Shown here one piece after another: positions 1-11,114 of a stretch of DNA of 64,000 nucleotides. The DNA comes from Hysterangium stoloniferum (lineage: Eukaryota > Basidiomycota > Agaricomycetes > Hysterangiales > Hysterangiaceae). Position 1 is the stretch's first letter. Each line of letters opens with the position of its first letter. The notes beneath the pieces are model-generated. The model did not search any database. It was not told where the DNA came from and saw only the letters and a list, made by a program, of their open reading frames with translations. The position numbers were made by a program, and so were the translations under genes. Location of the stretch: NCBI GenBank assembly GCA_015178975.1, contig WHVD01000017.1:434001-498000 (forward strand), written 5' to 3'.

Positions 1-566
1 TGCGGCAAGCTAATTAGGTTGGAAATAGAAGATACACAGGTGGGTTATGCCAGGCTACGAATGAACTAACCCTCAAATGACTGCTCTTGTGACCTCACGA
101 GTATTGTTAGGGATCATTTACAATGATTCAGGCTTCTGATGCTCTGGATGACAGCATAATGGTTAAATTCAATCTCATCTTAATGTTATTTGAAGCTGCA
201 AACATCAAAACTACCTTTCCCATGTCCAAGAAGAAAAAAGTATTTCCTGCAGTGTGTATTTCCTCCTTGTGGCCCGCTCGGGATGAGCCAGTGAAAATTA
301 AGCGGATTTATGGAGAGCGGCTTGGCTACTACGCTCCACAAAAAAAAAAACAAAAAAAAAAGAAGACGAAAAAAAGAGTATGGTTCTGGATGGATGCATC
401 GGAAAGGCGTAGGACCCAAAAGTTGTGGGTGGCTGTCATGTATCAACTCCACTGATCAAATCTGCAAGGGCCGGATCAGTGGTAGCCCGCCTCGAAGCTC
501 ACGTGGCTAAAACCCGTAGGTCAGTGAACTTGCTTGAGGTTAATTTGGATGGTTTGGGCTATGGTC
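1..566. other. Unassigned sequence at window start
   Basis: No gene is supported here. The first 20 bases (TGCGGCAAGCTAATTAGGTT) are the reverse complement of a sequence inside the repeat block near 10,369-10,387 and 61,745-61,765, so a repeat end may lie at the edge. An A-rich run at about 340-378 makes lysine-rich chance frames. Confidence 0.4.
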
Positions 567-890
567 GGGAATAAGAAACTAAGTCGATATCAGATCTAAG
601 GTAAAGTACAAATTTGTGGAAACTAATATAAGTCTTCTCATTATTGTACTACAAACTGAGACCATAATCAGACGGAAACAGAAGTATTCTTAAAACGGAA
701 ATACAATAAGACATCTCGGGTAGACAATATTCCGAAACAGGAATATAATAGACAAACGAGTGAATACTTGTCAACGGACAAATTACCAAATGCGGAACAA
801 GGGAAGAATACGGAAGATACGGTAACTATGATGTTCCGTAGTGGGAAATCGGGAGTCAGATATTGAAACATCTGGGAACGGGTCGTAACA
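567..890 (-). repeat. LTR fragment, family A (truncated)
   Basis: This stretch matches the distal part of the complete family A LTR at 4025-4568 almost base for base and ends with the same terminal TAACA. The other end is missing, so it is a truncated solo-LTR fossil. It abuts directly on the family C fragment that follows. Confidence 0.7.
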
Positions 891-1487
891 CCTGTCAAAA
901 TATACTCGTACTATCTGGTTAAACTCTGATATGTCCCTTTTTTATTATGATGATCCATTCTATCCTATGATTCACATATGTCTATATATACCTGTAACCC
1001 TCAAACTATTTCCTTTTTTCGTAATTCCACTCTCGGTTATTTTATGGCCTCCAAACTAAAAGTCACCTCCCGTTCCTAGTCAAGCTTATTTGTCAATACC
1101 ACTTTCCACTCTTCTCCTAGTTAGTATTTTCTAGACACCAGATATTTGTATATGAACCCGCTATAGTTGTAGTTATTAGGCAATCAGAATATCAACTCAG
1201 AATACCCTCTTACACCTCCAGAAGTCTCATACTAAATACTCCACTATCCACCTTCACGTGCGCTCACCCACTCTCAGTCCCCAACCCCTTGGCCCAACAC
1301 TCGACTTATCCTTTGGTTCCAATTGGTAGTTTTGCCGAAAGGTACTCATTAGGACTAGTCTTTGCCCATCCGAAATTTAAGGACACCTGACGGATAATTG
1401 CGAGGGCGCAGCACATAAGCTGAAGCCAAGTCCTTCCGATCAGTCCCCGTCGGCCTACTGACATTAGTCAGTTTTCAGTTCTTAACA
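891..1487 (+). repeat. LTR fragment, family C (truncated)
   Basis: It matches the complete family C LTR at 55372-56116 from the TCAAAATATACT segment to the terminal CAGTTCTTAACA. The first ~150 bases of the family are missing. It carries the ATAAGCTGAAGCCAAGTCC motif near 1419 that recurs in several LTR families here. Its right end cuts into the copia reverse transcriptase region. Confidence 0.75.
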
Positions 1488-1522
1488 TGTTCCAACTTCA
1501 TGATCCCTTTGTATTTGTATTC

Positions 1523-2414
1523 CTAGTATTTTTTTTTCATGTCCCCTAAGTCGGTCATAGTGAAATTGTTATTTAATTCTTGTTTAATTCTTGTCATGCC
1601 ATCTTGTGTATTTGCAAACAGTCCTAGATCATCCACATAGGCTGCAATGATCTCAATATTCAGTCCATTTATCCTGATGAAGATGCATTCATCAGTGGCA
1701 CTTTGAGTATATCCCAAATCAAGTAATGTCTTCTTTAGGCAGTAATGCCAAGTGTAACCTGCCTGTTTTAGTCCATAGAGCACCCTATATAATTTTAGTA
1801 CCCTGTCAGTTCCATCATTAAACCTGTCTGGCTGTTTCATATAGATTTCTTCTTCAAGAATAGAGTTCAGATATGCACCTTTAATGTCCATTAATTCTAT
1901 TTCCCAATTTAGTGCTGTCCCCAAAGCAATTAGTGCTGAGTGATGCAAATTTGAGTACTGGTGAAGTTATTTCATAATAGTCCATTCCAGGATGCTGTGT
2001 GAAACGTTGTGTGACTAAACGACCTTTTGCCTTTTCAAATTTCCCTTCTGGGCTTGTTTTGGTAGCATGTACCCAACAGCATCCTATTGCTGTCCTGCCG
2101 GGTGGTAAATCAATTAATTTCCAGGTACCAATTTGCCAGTGCTGTTCTATTTCTGTTTCCATAGCAGCAATCCATAGTGGTGAGTCATTTTGGGAAATTG
2201 CCTCTTTGTAATCCTCAGGAGGAGTCACAATTTCTTGTGTCACCATTACTTTATCTGTAACCCTTGATCTAGGCCAGGCATTTGGGTTATTAAGTGTCTG
2301 GTAGTCTAGTAAGGGACTATTATTAATTCTTGAACTATACCATGCTTCTTGTGGCTGAGTTTCTAGTTGTGATGGGACTTCTTCAATGTAGGCCTCTGTG
2401 GGTGCAATTGACAT
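1523..2414 (-). pseudogene. copia reverse transcriptase region (fossil)
   Basis: The minus strand shows the copia reverse transcriptase signature: a W-V-x-A-T-K-like segment near 2060, MDIKGAYLNS near 1880, an LYGLKQAGYTWH motif near 1760 and the catalytic AAYVDDL box near 1635. This is the DNA polymerase part of pol, which would copy element RNA inside virus-like particles. It is one segment of the copia fossil and is not intact. Confidence 0.85.
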
Positions 2415-2429
2415 ATTTGGTGTGATGAC

Positions 2430-3522
2430 TGTCAGGAACTGGAAAACCTGCCGGCCTCTGGGCCCCCAGAACCCATCCTACATGCTCCCGACCCTCTATA
2501 TTGTACAGTAACAACCAGAGTTCCTGCCAGAGCCCACACGTCAACTTCTTTATGCCTGACTCTCTGTGTTACGAGCAGAAATCCCGCTGGACTCCAGGCA
2601 CTAACTTATATGCACCCGTGCCCTATACGCACCTGTTATCAGTTTACCGGAATTCCCATTGGACTCCATACGTCAGACTCGTCTACATCCATCTTTGTCA
2701 CATTGTGTTTCAGTCACCAGAATACCCACTGGACTCCGTCTCTGTCTAATTCCGACCTTGTCCCACGTGTCAGTCACCAGACCCCACTCAGAATACCTGT
2801 CTTCCCTCTAACCAAGCCCCATTCCTGTTTTAGTCAAATGACCTGTCACGATTCAGACTCTGCTCCCGCTCCATTTCCCATTATGGTTTATGATTTGTCA
2901 CTATTCGGACTCCGCTCCATTCCGTCCCGTTCCTAACACCAATTTGGTGTTTACTATTCCTGTTTTATGTTTTGCTCACTTTGTTTCATTATTACTGGAT
3001 TCAGTATGACATTTACTCCATGGTCTATTTAAACTGGCAGATGTTGCACATACATTCCAGTCAGAAAATCAGCTTAGATTCCCCCCTGGTAATCTAATAC
3101 ATTTTCCACTCTAAAACCCTACTTGAATCACACCGCTCGCACTAGTCGGAGCCCACGGGCTCTGGCATATCTATCTCTCTCACCAGTCTCGACTCACGAC
3201 CCACAACCTCTGACTTACGACTCATGACCCACGACCCCCGCCCAGACTCCCCAGGATTCCCATCCACCTGTCTGAAATTGGACTCGACGATCTAGTGAGG
3301 GTGCAGCCTATAAGCTGAAGCCAAGTCCATCTCAGTTGTACCCATTCTCTGGTAACTATTCTGATACCACACTCCCTTGTACTACTAATATTCCTGGAAA
3401 CTCCCCGGACCTATTACCCGGGGAGTCCATGGGACTATTACCCAAAAAGTGTGTGTTCGGAATATAGTTACCGGAGAAACCTCCGTGGGACTATCTGTGG
3501 AGCTTTGTTCGTGAACTTAACA
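2430..3522 (+). repeat. Solo LTR, family B, inserted in copia
   Basis: It starts TGTCAGGAACTGG and ends GAACTTAACA. It is flanked by a 6 bp direct repeat GATGAC (2424-2429 and 3523-3528). No internal region is present, so it is a solo LTR left by LTR-LTR recombination. It carries the shared motif CCTATAAGCTGAAGCCAAGT near 3309. It separates the copia reverse transcriptase and integrase regions. Confidence 0.85.
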
Positions 3523-3540
3523 GATGACCGTACTACTAGG

Positions 3541-5305
3541 TCACTTGGCATTGAAACTCTCCCCCTTGAGTGGGACAGTAGTTATTTCTTCACCCTTGTT
3601 TTCTCCAGGTATTGGGTATAGTTTACTGTATGTAATATCAAATGTAATATTTCTAGAAGTTTGAACACACTTAGTTTTTGTGTTACAGTACTTCCAGGCT
3701 TTAGCATTCTCAGATATTCCTGTGAATATATACTCTTCCACTTTGGGATCCAATTTTGATCACCATTCATCAGGTACCATAACCCAACATTTAGTCCCAA
3801 ATTCTTCTAATTGTGACACATCTGGTTTTTTACCAAAAAACACTTCATGGTGTGTTATGTCAGCTCCAAGAGCTTGGGTAGGTGATCAGTTCTTGATATA
3901 GCAGGCATATGAAATGGCTTCTGGCCATAAGGTTTTCGGTAAATCCTTTGGATATATCATGGCCCTCACATGTTCAACTATTGTGTGATTTACATAACTG
4001 TTCAGCTATCCCATTTTGGGCAGGTGTTAAGTGCCGTGTCGGGAACTTATTCTGGAACTATCGGAAAGTCACCGGGAAGTCGGGAACTATTGGATAGGGT
4101 CAGGACGTCGGCTTCAGCTTATGTGCTGCGTCTCTACGCAAACGCTCAAAGTCCTTAATTTCAGAAGTGAGACTTGCGATGGAAGATATGGATATTCAGA
4201 GTTCCAAAGAGTTCCGAATATCAAGTGTACAGGAAGACGGGAGAGGGAATAAGAAACTAAGTCAATATCAGATCTAAGGTAAAGTACAAATTCGCGGAAA
4301 CTAATATAAGTCTACTCGTTATTGTACTACAAACTAAGACCATAATAAGACGGAAATGGAAGTGTTCTTAAAACGGAAATACAATAAGACATATTAGGGA
4401 GACAATATTCCGAAACGGGAATATAACAAACAAACGAGTGAATACTTGTCAACGGACAAATTACCAAATGTGGAACAAGGGAAGAATGCAGATGATACGG
4501 TAACTATGATGTTCTGTAGTCGGAGATCAGAAGTTTGATATTGAAACATCTGGGAACGGGTCATAACAGCAGGGGAATAAGGTGCCGTGTTTTCTGTAAT
4601 TATTCCTTCCTCTGCACAAAAACCTTTGAATAGTTTGCTTGTGTATTCACCACCATTGTCTGTCCTGATATGTTTTAATTTTTTGTTTATTTGATTTTCA
4701 ACAAATGCCTTGTACATTTTGAAGTGTTTCAGGGCCTGGTCCTTTGATGTATCCATAAATAAAACACTGTGTCTTGTTTTAATATCCATGAACGAGTAAA
4801 AATACTTCTCATGATTTGGTCCTTCAGTTGCAGCTGGTCTCCATACATTGGATATGGTTAATTCACCTATATCACTTACAGAGTCTTCAGCCTGTTTTGG
4901 AAATGGCTCCACACATGCCTTTCCTTGTATGCAAGCCTTGCATTGAGTAAATTCTTGTGTTTCATCCACTTGTAGTCCTGTAACTAGTTTATTTTTCTTT
5001 AATAATTTGACTGCTCGAATACTGATATGGCCAAGTATCCTGTGCCATTTGTCCCAAGTGTGTGTTTTAGAAATCATGGCAAACTTGCTTGGTTTGGCAC
5101 TCTTTGTGCATTAGGTGATTTGAAATTGACACCCAATGATGTACATAAGAGCCTCATGTCCATTATCAGTTAAATGCCCAATACTTAGTAGATTGTTTGG
5201 TGCATCTGGGGCATGTTTAACGTCCCTTAGTTCAACAGAATAGTATTTACAGTAGGCAACAAAACCATTCAGATGTTTCTTTGTTTTGGAAAGACCCTTT
5301 AGCAT
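3541..5305 (-). pseudogene. copia integrase and protease-end region (fossil)
   Basis: The minus strand shows a GAG-pre-integrase zinc segment (WHRILGHIS near 5040, then C-x2-C of CKACIQGK near 4945) and the integrase core (FYSFMDIKTRH near 4790, RTDNGGEY near 4650, NTAPYSP near 4590). The segment VKHAPDAPNNLLSIG near 5200 is typical of the protease C-terminal part of copia pol. A solo LTR (4025-4568) sits in the integrase region. Fossil, not intact. Confidence 0.85.
4025..4568 (-). repeat. Solo LTR, family A, inserted in copia integrase
   Basis: A 544 bp unit starts TGTTAAGTGCCG and ends GGTCATAACA on the plus strand, and is flanked by perfect 5 bp repeats GCAGG (4020-4024 and 4569-4573). 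The motif ACATAAGCTGAAGCC reads on the minus strand, which sets the orientation because families B and C carry it in the sense direction near their 3' ends. There is no internal region. Confidence 0.9.
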
Positions 5306-5512
5306 TAGCCCAAAATAAATTGTACAAAGTCTGAATAAATTATGAGAGATGCTCTAATATCACAAAATGCTGATTACATAACCATGATGTCATATGTCCA
5401 TTTATGGCAATGTAATAATAGGATTAATGAAGCTTGTACATCCAAATGGTTTTGTTGCCTGTATTTTATAAACCCTATATACTAAACTAGTACTTGGTAT
5501 ACCCTCCCTTGG

Positions 5513-6331
5513 TGTTACGACTGGACAATCCTGCCGGACTCCGGGCACTAACCCATACGCCCCCACGCGCTACAAGCACCAATCGTCTGTTTATAGGATT
5601 TCCCACCCCGACTCCATTATGTCAAGACTCATTATGTTCGACCTCATTACGACACATATCAGTCACCGGACTTCCCCTGGACTCCGTCTCTGTCTATGTC
5701 CATCTTCGTCCCACGCATCAGTCACTGGTCCCCGCTTAGAATGCCGTCACTGCTCTAATCGAGCCCCGTTCCCATTTTAGTCAAATGACCTGTCACGATT
5801 TAGGACTCCACTCCCACTCTGTTTCCTGTTATGGGTTATGCTTTGTCACGATTTGGACTCCGCTCCATTCCATTCCATTCCTAACACCAATTTGGTGTTT
5901 ACTATTCCTGTTTCATGTTTTGTTAGTTTCGTTTCACCATTACTGGATTTGGTATGTCATCCACTCCATGGTCTATATAAACTGGCAGATGTTGTACATA
6001 CAATCCAGTCAGAAAATTAGCTTAGATTCCCCCCAGTAATCTAATAACATTTTCCGCTCTAAAACCTTACTTGATTCACATCGCTTGCACTAGTCGGAGC
6101 CCACGGGCTCCGGCACATCTACCTCTCTCAACTAACTCGACTTATGACCCATGACCCCCAACTTACGACCTACGACCCACGAACACCGCCCGGACTCCCC
6201 AGGATCCCTGTCCATCCGTTTGAAATTGGACAACACGATCTAGTGAGGGTGCAGCCTATAAGCTGAAGCCAAGTCCTACCGGATATCCTGTGGGTTTCTC
6301 CGGAAGCCTGGCCTGTGTGTGTATCCTAACA
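5513..6331 (+). repeat. Solo LTR, family B, inserted in Tc1-like element
   Basis: An 819 bp unit starts TGTTACGACTGG and ends GTATCCTAACA, with perfect flanking repeats CTTGG (5508-5512 and 6332-6336). It shares the GTGCAGCCTATAAGCTGAAG block and the ACTGGCAGATGTT region with the 2430-3522 copy. It lies in the left arm of the Tc1-like palindrome, so it is younger than that element. Confidence 0.9.
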
Positions 6332-6490
6332 CTTGGCCTTAATTACAGCTTCAACTCTTCTAGGCATACTTTTTACCAAGTTCTACATACCTCTTTTAAT
6401 ATCTTCTCCCATTCCACTTGACAGTGTTCCCAAAGCTCCTCCACTCCACTAGGTAGTGTGTTGTACTCAGTTAGCCTCCTTTTCAAGGGT

Positions 6491-6778
6491 TTAGATCTGG
6501 AGACTGTGCTGGTCATTGCATAACAGTATAGCCATGGTTATCAAACCACTTTTGAGTGGTTTTCTGGTATGCTTTGGCCCATTATCCTGCTGGAAGATGG
6601 TATCAGATGGAGTTTCTTTGTAAAACTCAAGGGATTGCTGAAGTTCATCCTCCAAGATGGAGCAGTAAAGCTGTGAATCCATCTTCCCTTCAATACTAGT
6701 GACATATCCAATGCCTTCCCAATGCATGCAACCCCACATCATCACACTACCACCATCAAACTTCAATGTTCCCTCCAC
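6491..6778 (-). pseudogene. Tc1-like transposase C-terminal half, left arm
   Basis: The minus strand encodes part of the DDE transposase core: GGSVMMWGCMHWEGIG, then LEDELQQSLEFYKE and the second catalytic aspartate in FQQDNGPKHT. The third-acid segment is not read in the same frame after CNDQHSLQ, so the arm is decayed as well as truncated. It mirrors the copy at 6916-7230. It cannot act as a transposase by itself. Confidence 0.8.
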
Positions 6779-6794
6779 CTCACAGGAGGGAGAG

Positions 6795-7411
6795 GCTACA
6801 GTGGGCAGAGAGACATCAGGAGTACACTCTGGAGGTCTGGAAGGGTGTTGTATTCTCTGATGAGACCAAAATCAATTGTCTTGGGTCAGATGGAAGGAAG
6901 TGGTTGTAGAAAAAGGTGGGGGAGGGGTTGACTGATAGGCAGGTGGAGGGATCATTGAGGTTTGGTGGTGGTAGTGTGATGATGTGTGGTTGCATGCATT
7001 GGGAAGGCATTGGATATGCCATTAGGATTGAAGGGAAGATGGATCCACAGCTTTACTGCTCCATCTTGGAGGATGAACTTCAGCAATCCCTTGAGTTTTA
7101 CAAAGAAACTCCATCTGATACCATCTTCCAGCAGGATAATGGGCCAAAGCATACCAGAAAACTGCTCAAAAGTGGTTTGATGACCTTGGCTATACTGTTA
7201 TGCAATGACCAGCACAGTCTCCAGATCTAAACCCTTGAAAAGGAGGCTAACTGAGTACAACACACTACCTAGTGGAGTGGAGGAGCTTTGGAAGCACTGT
7301 CAAGTGGAATGGGAGAAGATACCAAAAGAGGTGTGTCAGAACTTGGTAAAAAGTATGCCTAGAAGAGTTGAAGCTGTAATTAAGGCCAAGGGAGGGTATA
7401 CCAAGTACTAG
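6795..7411 (+). pseudogene. Tc1-like transposase C-terminal part, right arm and spacer
   Basis: The spacer supplies the first catalytic aspartate region (VVFSDETKINCLGSDGRKW at about 6848-6905). The right arm continues with GGSVMMCGCMHWEGIG, FQQDNGPKHT and, in a shifted frame (7205-7411), the tail VEWEKIPKEVCQNLVKSMPR. A Tc1 transposase is ~340 residues; this part covers roughly the last 200 and lacks the N-terminal paired-like helix-turn-helix. The reading frame changes between the DN box and the tail, so it is inactive. Confidence 0.8.
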
Positions 7412-7649
7412 TTTAGTATATAGGGTTTATAAAATACAGGCAACAAAACCGTTTGGATGTACAAGCTTCATTAATCCTATTATTACATTGCCATAAATAG
7501 ACATATGACATCATGGTTATGTAATCAGCATTTGTGATATTAGAGCATCTATCATAATTTATTCAGAATCTTTACAATTTATTTTGGGCTAATGCTAAAG
7601 GTCTTTTCAAAACAAAGCCACATCCGAATGGTTTTGTTGCCTACTGTAT

Positions 7650-9020
7650 ACCAATGGGGCCTTTCACCTCAAATATGTTTGATAGTGTTCGCCAAACATC
7701 AAGCACGGTAATTAATCCTCCTGTATATACCAAGTAATTGTCACTTATGTGTAAGCAAATTGCCACATAAGCCTGTTGATCTTTCCATTTCCAATCCATA
7801 GTTGCCTGCCGTTCTTCTTCCATTATATTCTTAGGGTCTGTTAAGTTCCCGAACAAAGCTCCACGGATAGTCCCGCGGAGGTTTCCGGTAACTATTCCGA
7901 ACACACACTTGCTTCCGGGAAATAGTCCCACGGAGTCCCCGGGCAATAGGTCCCGGGAAAGTTCCGGGGATTATTAGTACAAGGAACGGCGATATCAGAA
8001 TAATTACCAGAAAGATATGGTGAACGACTGAGATGGACTTGGCTTCAGCTTATAGGCTGCACCCTCGTACTCGGGTGTCCATATTTCGAGCTGACAGAAT
8101 GCATACAGGAAGATATAGATTCCGGAGTTCCCGTGGGAGTTCCGGGAATCGAGTGTGCAGACAGACAAGAAGACTAGAGACTGTTCAAGGATCAAACTTG
8201 TTCGGGGGAAAACTAGTTCGAGATTGAAACTAGATTCTAAGTACATGAATATAGCAGACTTATATAGACTGTGAAATGTAATAATACCAAATCCGGTATT
8301 AATGAGAGGCAGAGCTATTAAACATAAAACGAAACAAGTAAATACTAAACTGGGAATTAGGGACGGAACGGAACGGGAGCGGAGAATGAATCATGACAGA
8401 TCATTTAACCATAACTGGAGCAGGGCTCAGTTAGAGGGGTTCCGGAAGTCCGGTCGGAGTCCGGTGACTTGGTGCACAGGATAGTGTCGGGTATAGACAG
8501 GCTTGATGTGCAGGAGGTCCAGTGGAGTCCGGTGGGTTTTCCAATGACTGGTGTGTGAGACACAGAGACAGATAACAGGAGCGGGGTTCTATGCTCTGTT
8601 AGAGGGGTTCCAGGAGTCCGGTCGGAGTCCGGTGACTGGTACATAAGACACAGAGTGTCGGGTGTACATAGAGTGGAGTCCGGAGTCCGGGGAGTCCGAG
8701 GACTGGTGTATGAGACATAGAGGGTTAGGTGCAGACAGGTGGGGTGCGTACAGAGAGTCAGGCATAAACAAGTTGACATGCGGGCTCCTGTGGGAACTCC
8801 GGTTGTTACTATACAATATAGAGGGTCGGGAGCATGTAGGACGGGGTCCGGGGGCCCGGAGGCCAGCGGGTTTTCCGGTTCCTGACAGGGTCTGCCAGCA
8901 TCAGCTCTCCAGTCAATCTGTCCACATATGCCCATAGACCTTGTTCTATTAAGATCCACTTGAGTTTCTGTTTCCATGCGAAATAATTGTCCCCGTTTAA
9001 GAGGTCAATCCTATATAACA
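7650..9020 (-). pseudogene. copia gag region (fossil, split by a solo LTR)
   Basis: On the minus strand the right piece (about 8893-9021) reads LLNGDNYFAWKQKLKWIL and the left piece (about 7650-7830) reads WKWKDQQAYVAICLHI, both typical of copia gag (UBN2-like capsid). The family B solo LTR at 7839-8887 lies between them. The zinc-knuckle part of gag is not seen; the sequence ends at the Tc1-like element. Fossil. Confidence 0.75.
7839..8887 (-). repeat. Solo LTR, family B, inserted in copia gag
   Basis: A 1049 bp unit starts TGTTAAGTTCCC and ends CGGTTCCTGACA on the plus strand, with perfect 5 bp repeats GGGTC (7834-7838 and 8888-8892). It is the reverse complement of the family B form at 2430-3522 and keeps many more CpG sites than that copy, so it looks younger or less decayed. 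Confidence 0.9.
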
Positions 9021-9106
9021 AATTTGATTGATTAAGTGTATGAGCATCGAGTTCTAGAGTAGAGATATGTATATACTTGTTCTAGTTTTGGCCGGGGCCC
9101 ATAACC

Positions 9107-9228
9107 TGTAGTCAAAAGATGATTATATTATATTATTCAAGATGTTATCACATCTTTTATACTAAATAAATACTAACTAATTACTAATATTTCCAGATAC
9201 GGGATATTGAGTTGCCAGCCCCACAACA
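9107..9228 (-). repeat. Probable 5' LTR of the copia element
   Basis: On the minus strand the unit runs TGTTGTGGGGCTGG to GACTACA (122 bp), contains a TATAAAAG promoter-like box, and is followed at once by the primer-binding-like GGTTATGGGCCCCGG. The length is short but plausible for copia. The partner LTR is lost, so the outer limit is an inference. Confidence 0.5.
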
Positions 9229-9793
9229 TAACACTAATGAGCCGCTGACTCGTTACATTGTAATATGATTGAGTGTAATGAGCACGGAACAAACCTGATG
9301 GTGCCTGCAGGTATGCGTACACAGGCATCACTGCGGAATAATGCCTGTCGGATCGTTGTGAACGAGAACTAAAAGGATGTCAGGAAGAAATATTTTAAGT
9401 TAAGATCCATTGCAATGTCACCTATTTCTGTACTCAAACTCATTCACATGTGGTGGCAGGAATGGTCCACTGGGATCGCGTGTCAATGAAGCAGGTAAGG
9501 ATGAGTCGTTCAAGATGGACGTCCCCACACTCCCTGAGACGACGGCAAGTCTTCGATCTCTTGATTGCATCATCACAGTATGCGGAAATTCATTCCTGGA
9601 TGCCTCCCAAAAAACCACACATCCCTCCCCCAATCTGCAAATAGACCATGATTGAGTATGCTAAAAATGCTGCACAATATGTGATATGAAGCCTTGTACA
9701 TCTGACTGCCTGCATTCCCCACTCCATCTGGGTCCCTTGGACTTTGAGCATTTGAAGACCTGGAGCACAATCAACTGTGCCGTTAGTGATCCA

Positions 9794-10098
9794 TGTTAGA
9801 GTATGATATTACAGCTCTCACATAGTCTATGATGTTCCCTATATTTTTCTGATATTTGTAGTATTTTTCCCAGCACTGTAGGTGCAGTATTGAGTGAGTT
9901 ACCTAGTAAGGTAACTCATGTGTAGGTGCTTAGGTAAGCACCCTGTAGCATACTCTGCTGTGGGTGTGGGAAAGTCTCCTTAGTGTTTACTTTCCTCACA
10001 CTCACAGGTATGTAGTTATTTCACAGTTGAATACACTTAGTGTTTACTTCCCTCACACTCACAGGGTGTTTGTCAAGAGTTATTCAACTGTTTTAACA
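9794..10098. repeat. Solo LTR inside repeat copy A
   Basis: A 305 bp unit runs TGTTAGAGTATG to TTTTAACA and is flanked by perfect 5 bp repeats ATCCA (9789-9793 and 10099-10103). Copy B has the single uninterrupted site GTGATCCAATC at 61,475-61,485, which confirms the insertion boundaries. Inside it a segment CTTAGTGTTTACTT...CACACTCACAGG occurs twice. Confidence 0.9.
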
Positions 10099-11093
10099 AT
10101 CCAATCTTGAATAAAGTGGAAGTCAAATGGAAAATACCCACTGGACATCATCTCCAGAGTGGGTCTGATGGTCCATTATTCTCCAGAGGTCCATGAGAGG
10201 AATGTGGGTCAAGTGGGTGTAAAAGATACATGGTTTTGAACCATCCCCAAAGCGAGGTTCCCACACCTGTCAAAGTCTTTGTGCTTTTTCTGAATATTCA
10301 TATTCCAATCTCAGCCATTCTTCGTTTCAGCTAAGGCTTGGCAATTCCCTGTGCATTGTCTATTTTAACCTAATTAGCTTGCCGCATAGCCCCCTGAGTT
10401 CCAACCTAATTTGAATGCATAAGCTATTTTGCCGCAGTGCTGTGCTTCCCGGCTAGCTAGACGAACCAGATCATCACAACCAACCCGTGTCACTGTCACA
10501 GCCGTTGTAGGCCCCAAATTGTACCTCACTTAGCGCATGTCTCAACGACAACCAGCTACAGAGTGTACTAAACTAAATGCCATATAACTGTATGGAGTAT
10601 TTTTATTTCACCGTTGTATTTCAATCAATAATTCACTGTACCCGGTGAGATTTATGCGCCTGGGGCGGGGTAAAGCCTGTCAAACAGTGTAAATGGTGGC
10701 ACCGCCCCTGGGCCACGCCCAGCCGTGGCCAGTTGTGCCGGGATTCTGTTGGAGTTGGTGATGAAACCACCTTTTTCCCAGGGTCAGTTCACCCATTTCT
10801 TCACTTTTTCATAGGATGATGCTAATTGTGGACCATGTTTTCTGAGCTTAATGGATGCCTGGGCCGTTCGCACTTCCATACCGCTCGCAGTTTCCATTCA
10901 CGCCCCACCGCGGCCCCGGCCACCAACTCTCTCGCAGTCGGTCATGATTGATTTGCATCAGCATAAATATCTTATTCCCCCCTCCTTTTCCCCCTTTCCC
11001 CCCCAATTTTAAGGGAGTTCTTTTTCATTGGTAGGTACGTGGAGATGGCATGTAGGCACGACTTGTTGCAGACAGACTTGCAATATTGCTAAA

Positions 11094-11114
11094 TAATAAT
11101 AATAATAATAAAAT
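11094..11114 (+). repeat. AAT microsatellite
   Basis: A run of about six AAT units, followed by AAATGG. The equivalent site in copy B at 62,479-62,496 has fewer units, so the repeat number changed after duplication. Confidence 0.7.

Larger units (their letters stand above)
5250..7646. mobile_element. Palindromic Tc1-like DNA transposon
   Basis: The element begins CAGTAGGCAACAAAACC and ends GGTTTTGTTGCCTACTG, and is flanked by TA at 5248-5249 and 7647-7648, as expected for Tc1/mariner. Without the nested LTR and one copy of its target repeat it is 1573 bp, a normal Tc1 length. Instead of one transposase gene it holds two inverted copies of the C-terminal half: the left arm (5250-6780 minus the LTR) and the right arm (6940-7646) are each 707 bp, around a 159 bp single-copy spacer (6781-6939). 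No N-terminal DNA-binding half is present, so it cannot encode a whole transposase. Confidence 0.85.
1488..9228 (-). mobile_element. Ty1/copia retrotransposon fossil, heavily invaded
   Basis: Read on the minus strand from right to left, the parts are a short LTR (about 9107-9228), a primer-binding-like block next to it (GGTTATGGGCCC on the minus strand), a gag region (about 7650-9020), a protease end and integrase region (about 3540-5300) and a reverse transcriptase region (about 1490-2430). The order gag, integrase, reverse transcriptase is diagnostic of copia. The other end is lost at the family C LTR fragment. Nested inside are solo LTRs at 2430-3522, 4025-4568 and 7839-8887 and a Tc1-like element at 5250-7646. 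It is old and broken in many places (more than five, counting insertions and missing segments). Confidence 0.85.

Noticed and set aside
123-455. A lysine-rich frame near the window start
   Set aside because: Its lysines come from an A-rich run; no start context, family or conservation supports it.
7641-9021. Two separate small genes instead of one copia gag region
   Set aside because: The LTR between them has perfect GGGTC repeats at both ends, so the two pieces flank one insertion in one region.
9410-9655. An 81-codon frame open in both repeat copies (also 61,101-61,346)
   Set aside because: A minus-strand frame over the same bases is also open in both copies, and the differences follow CpG decay rather than codon positions, so constraint is not shown.
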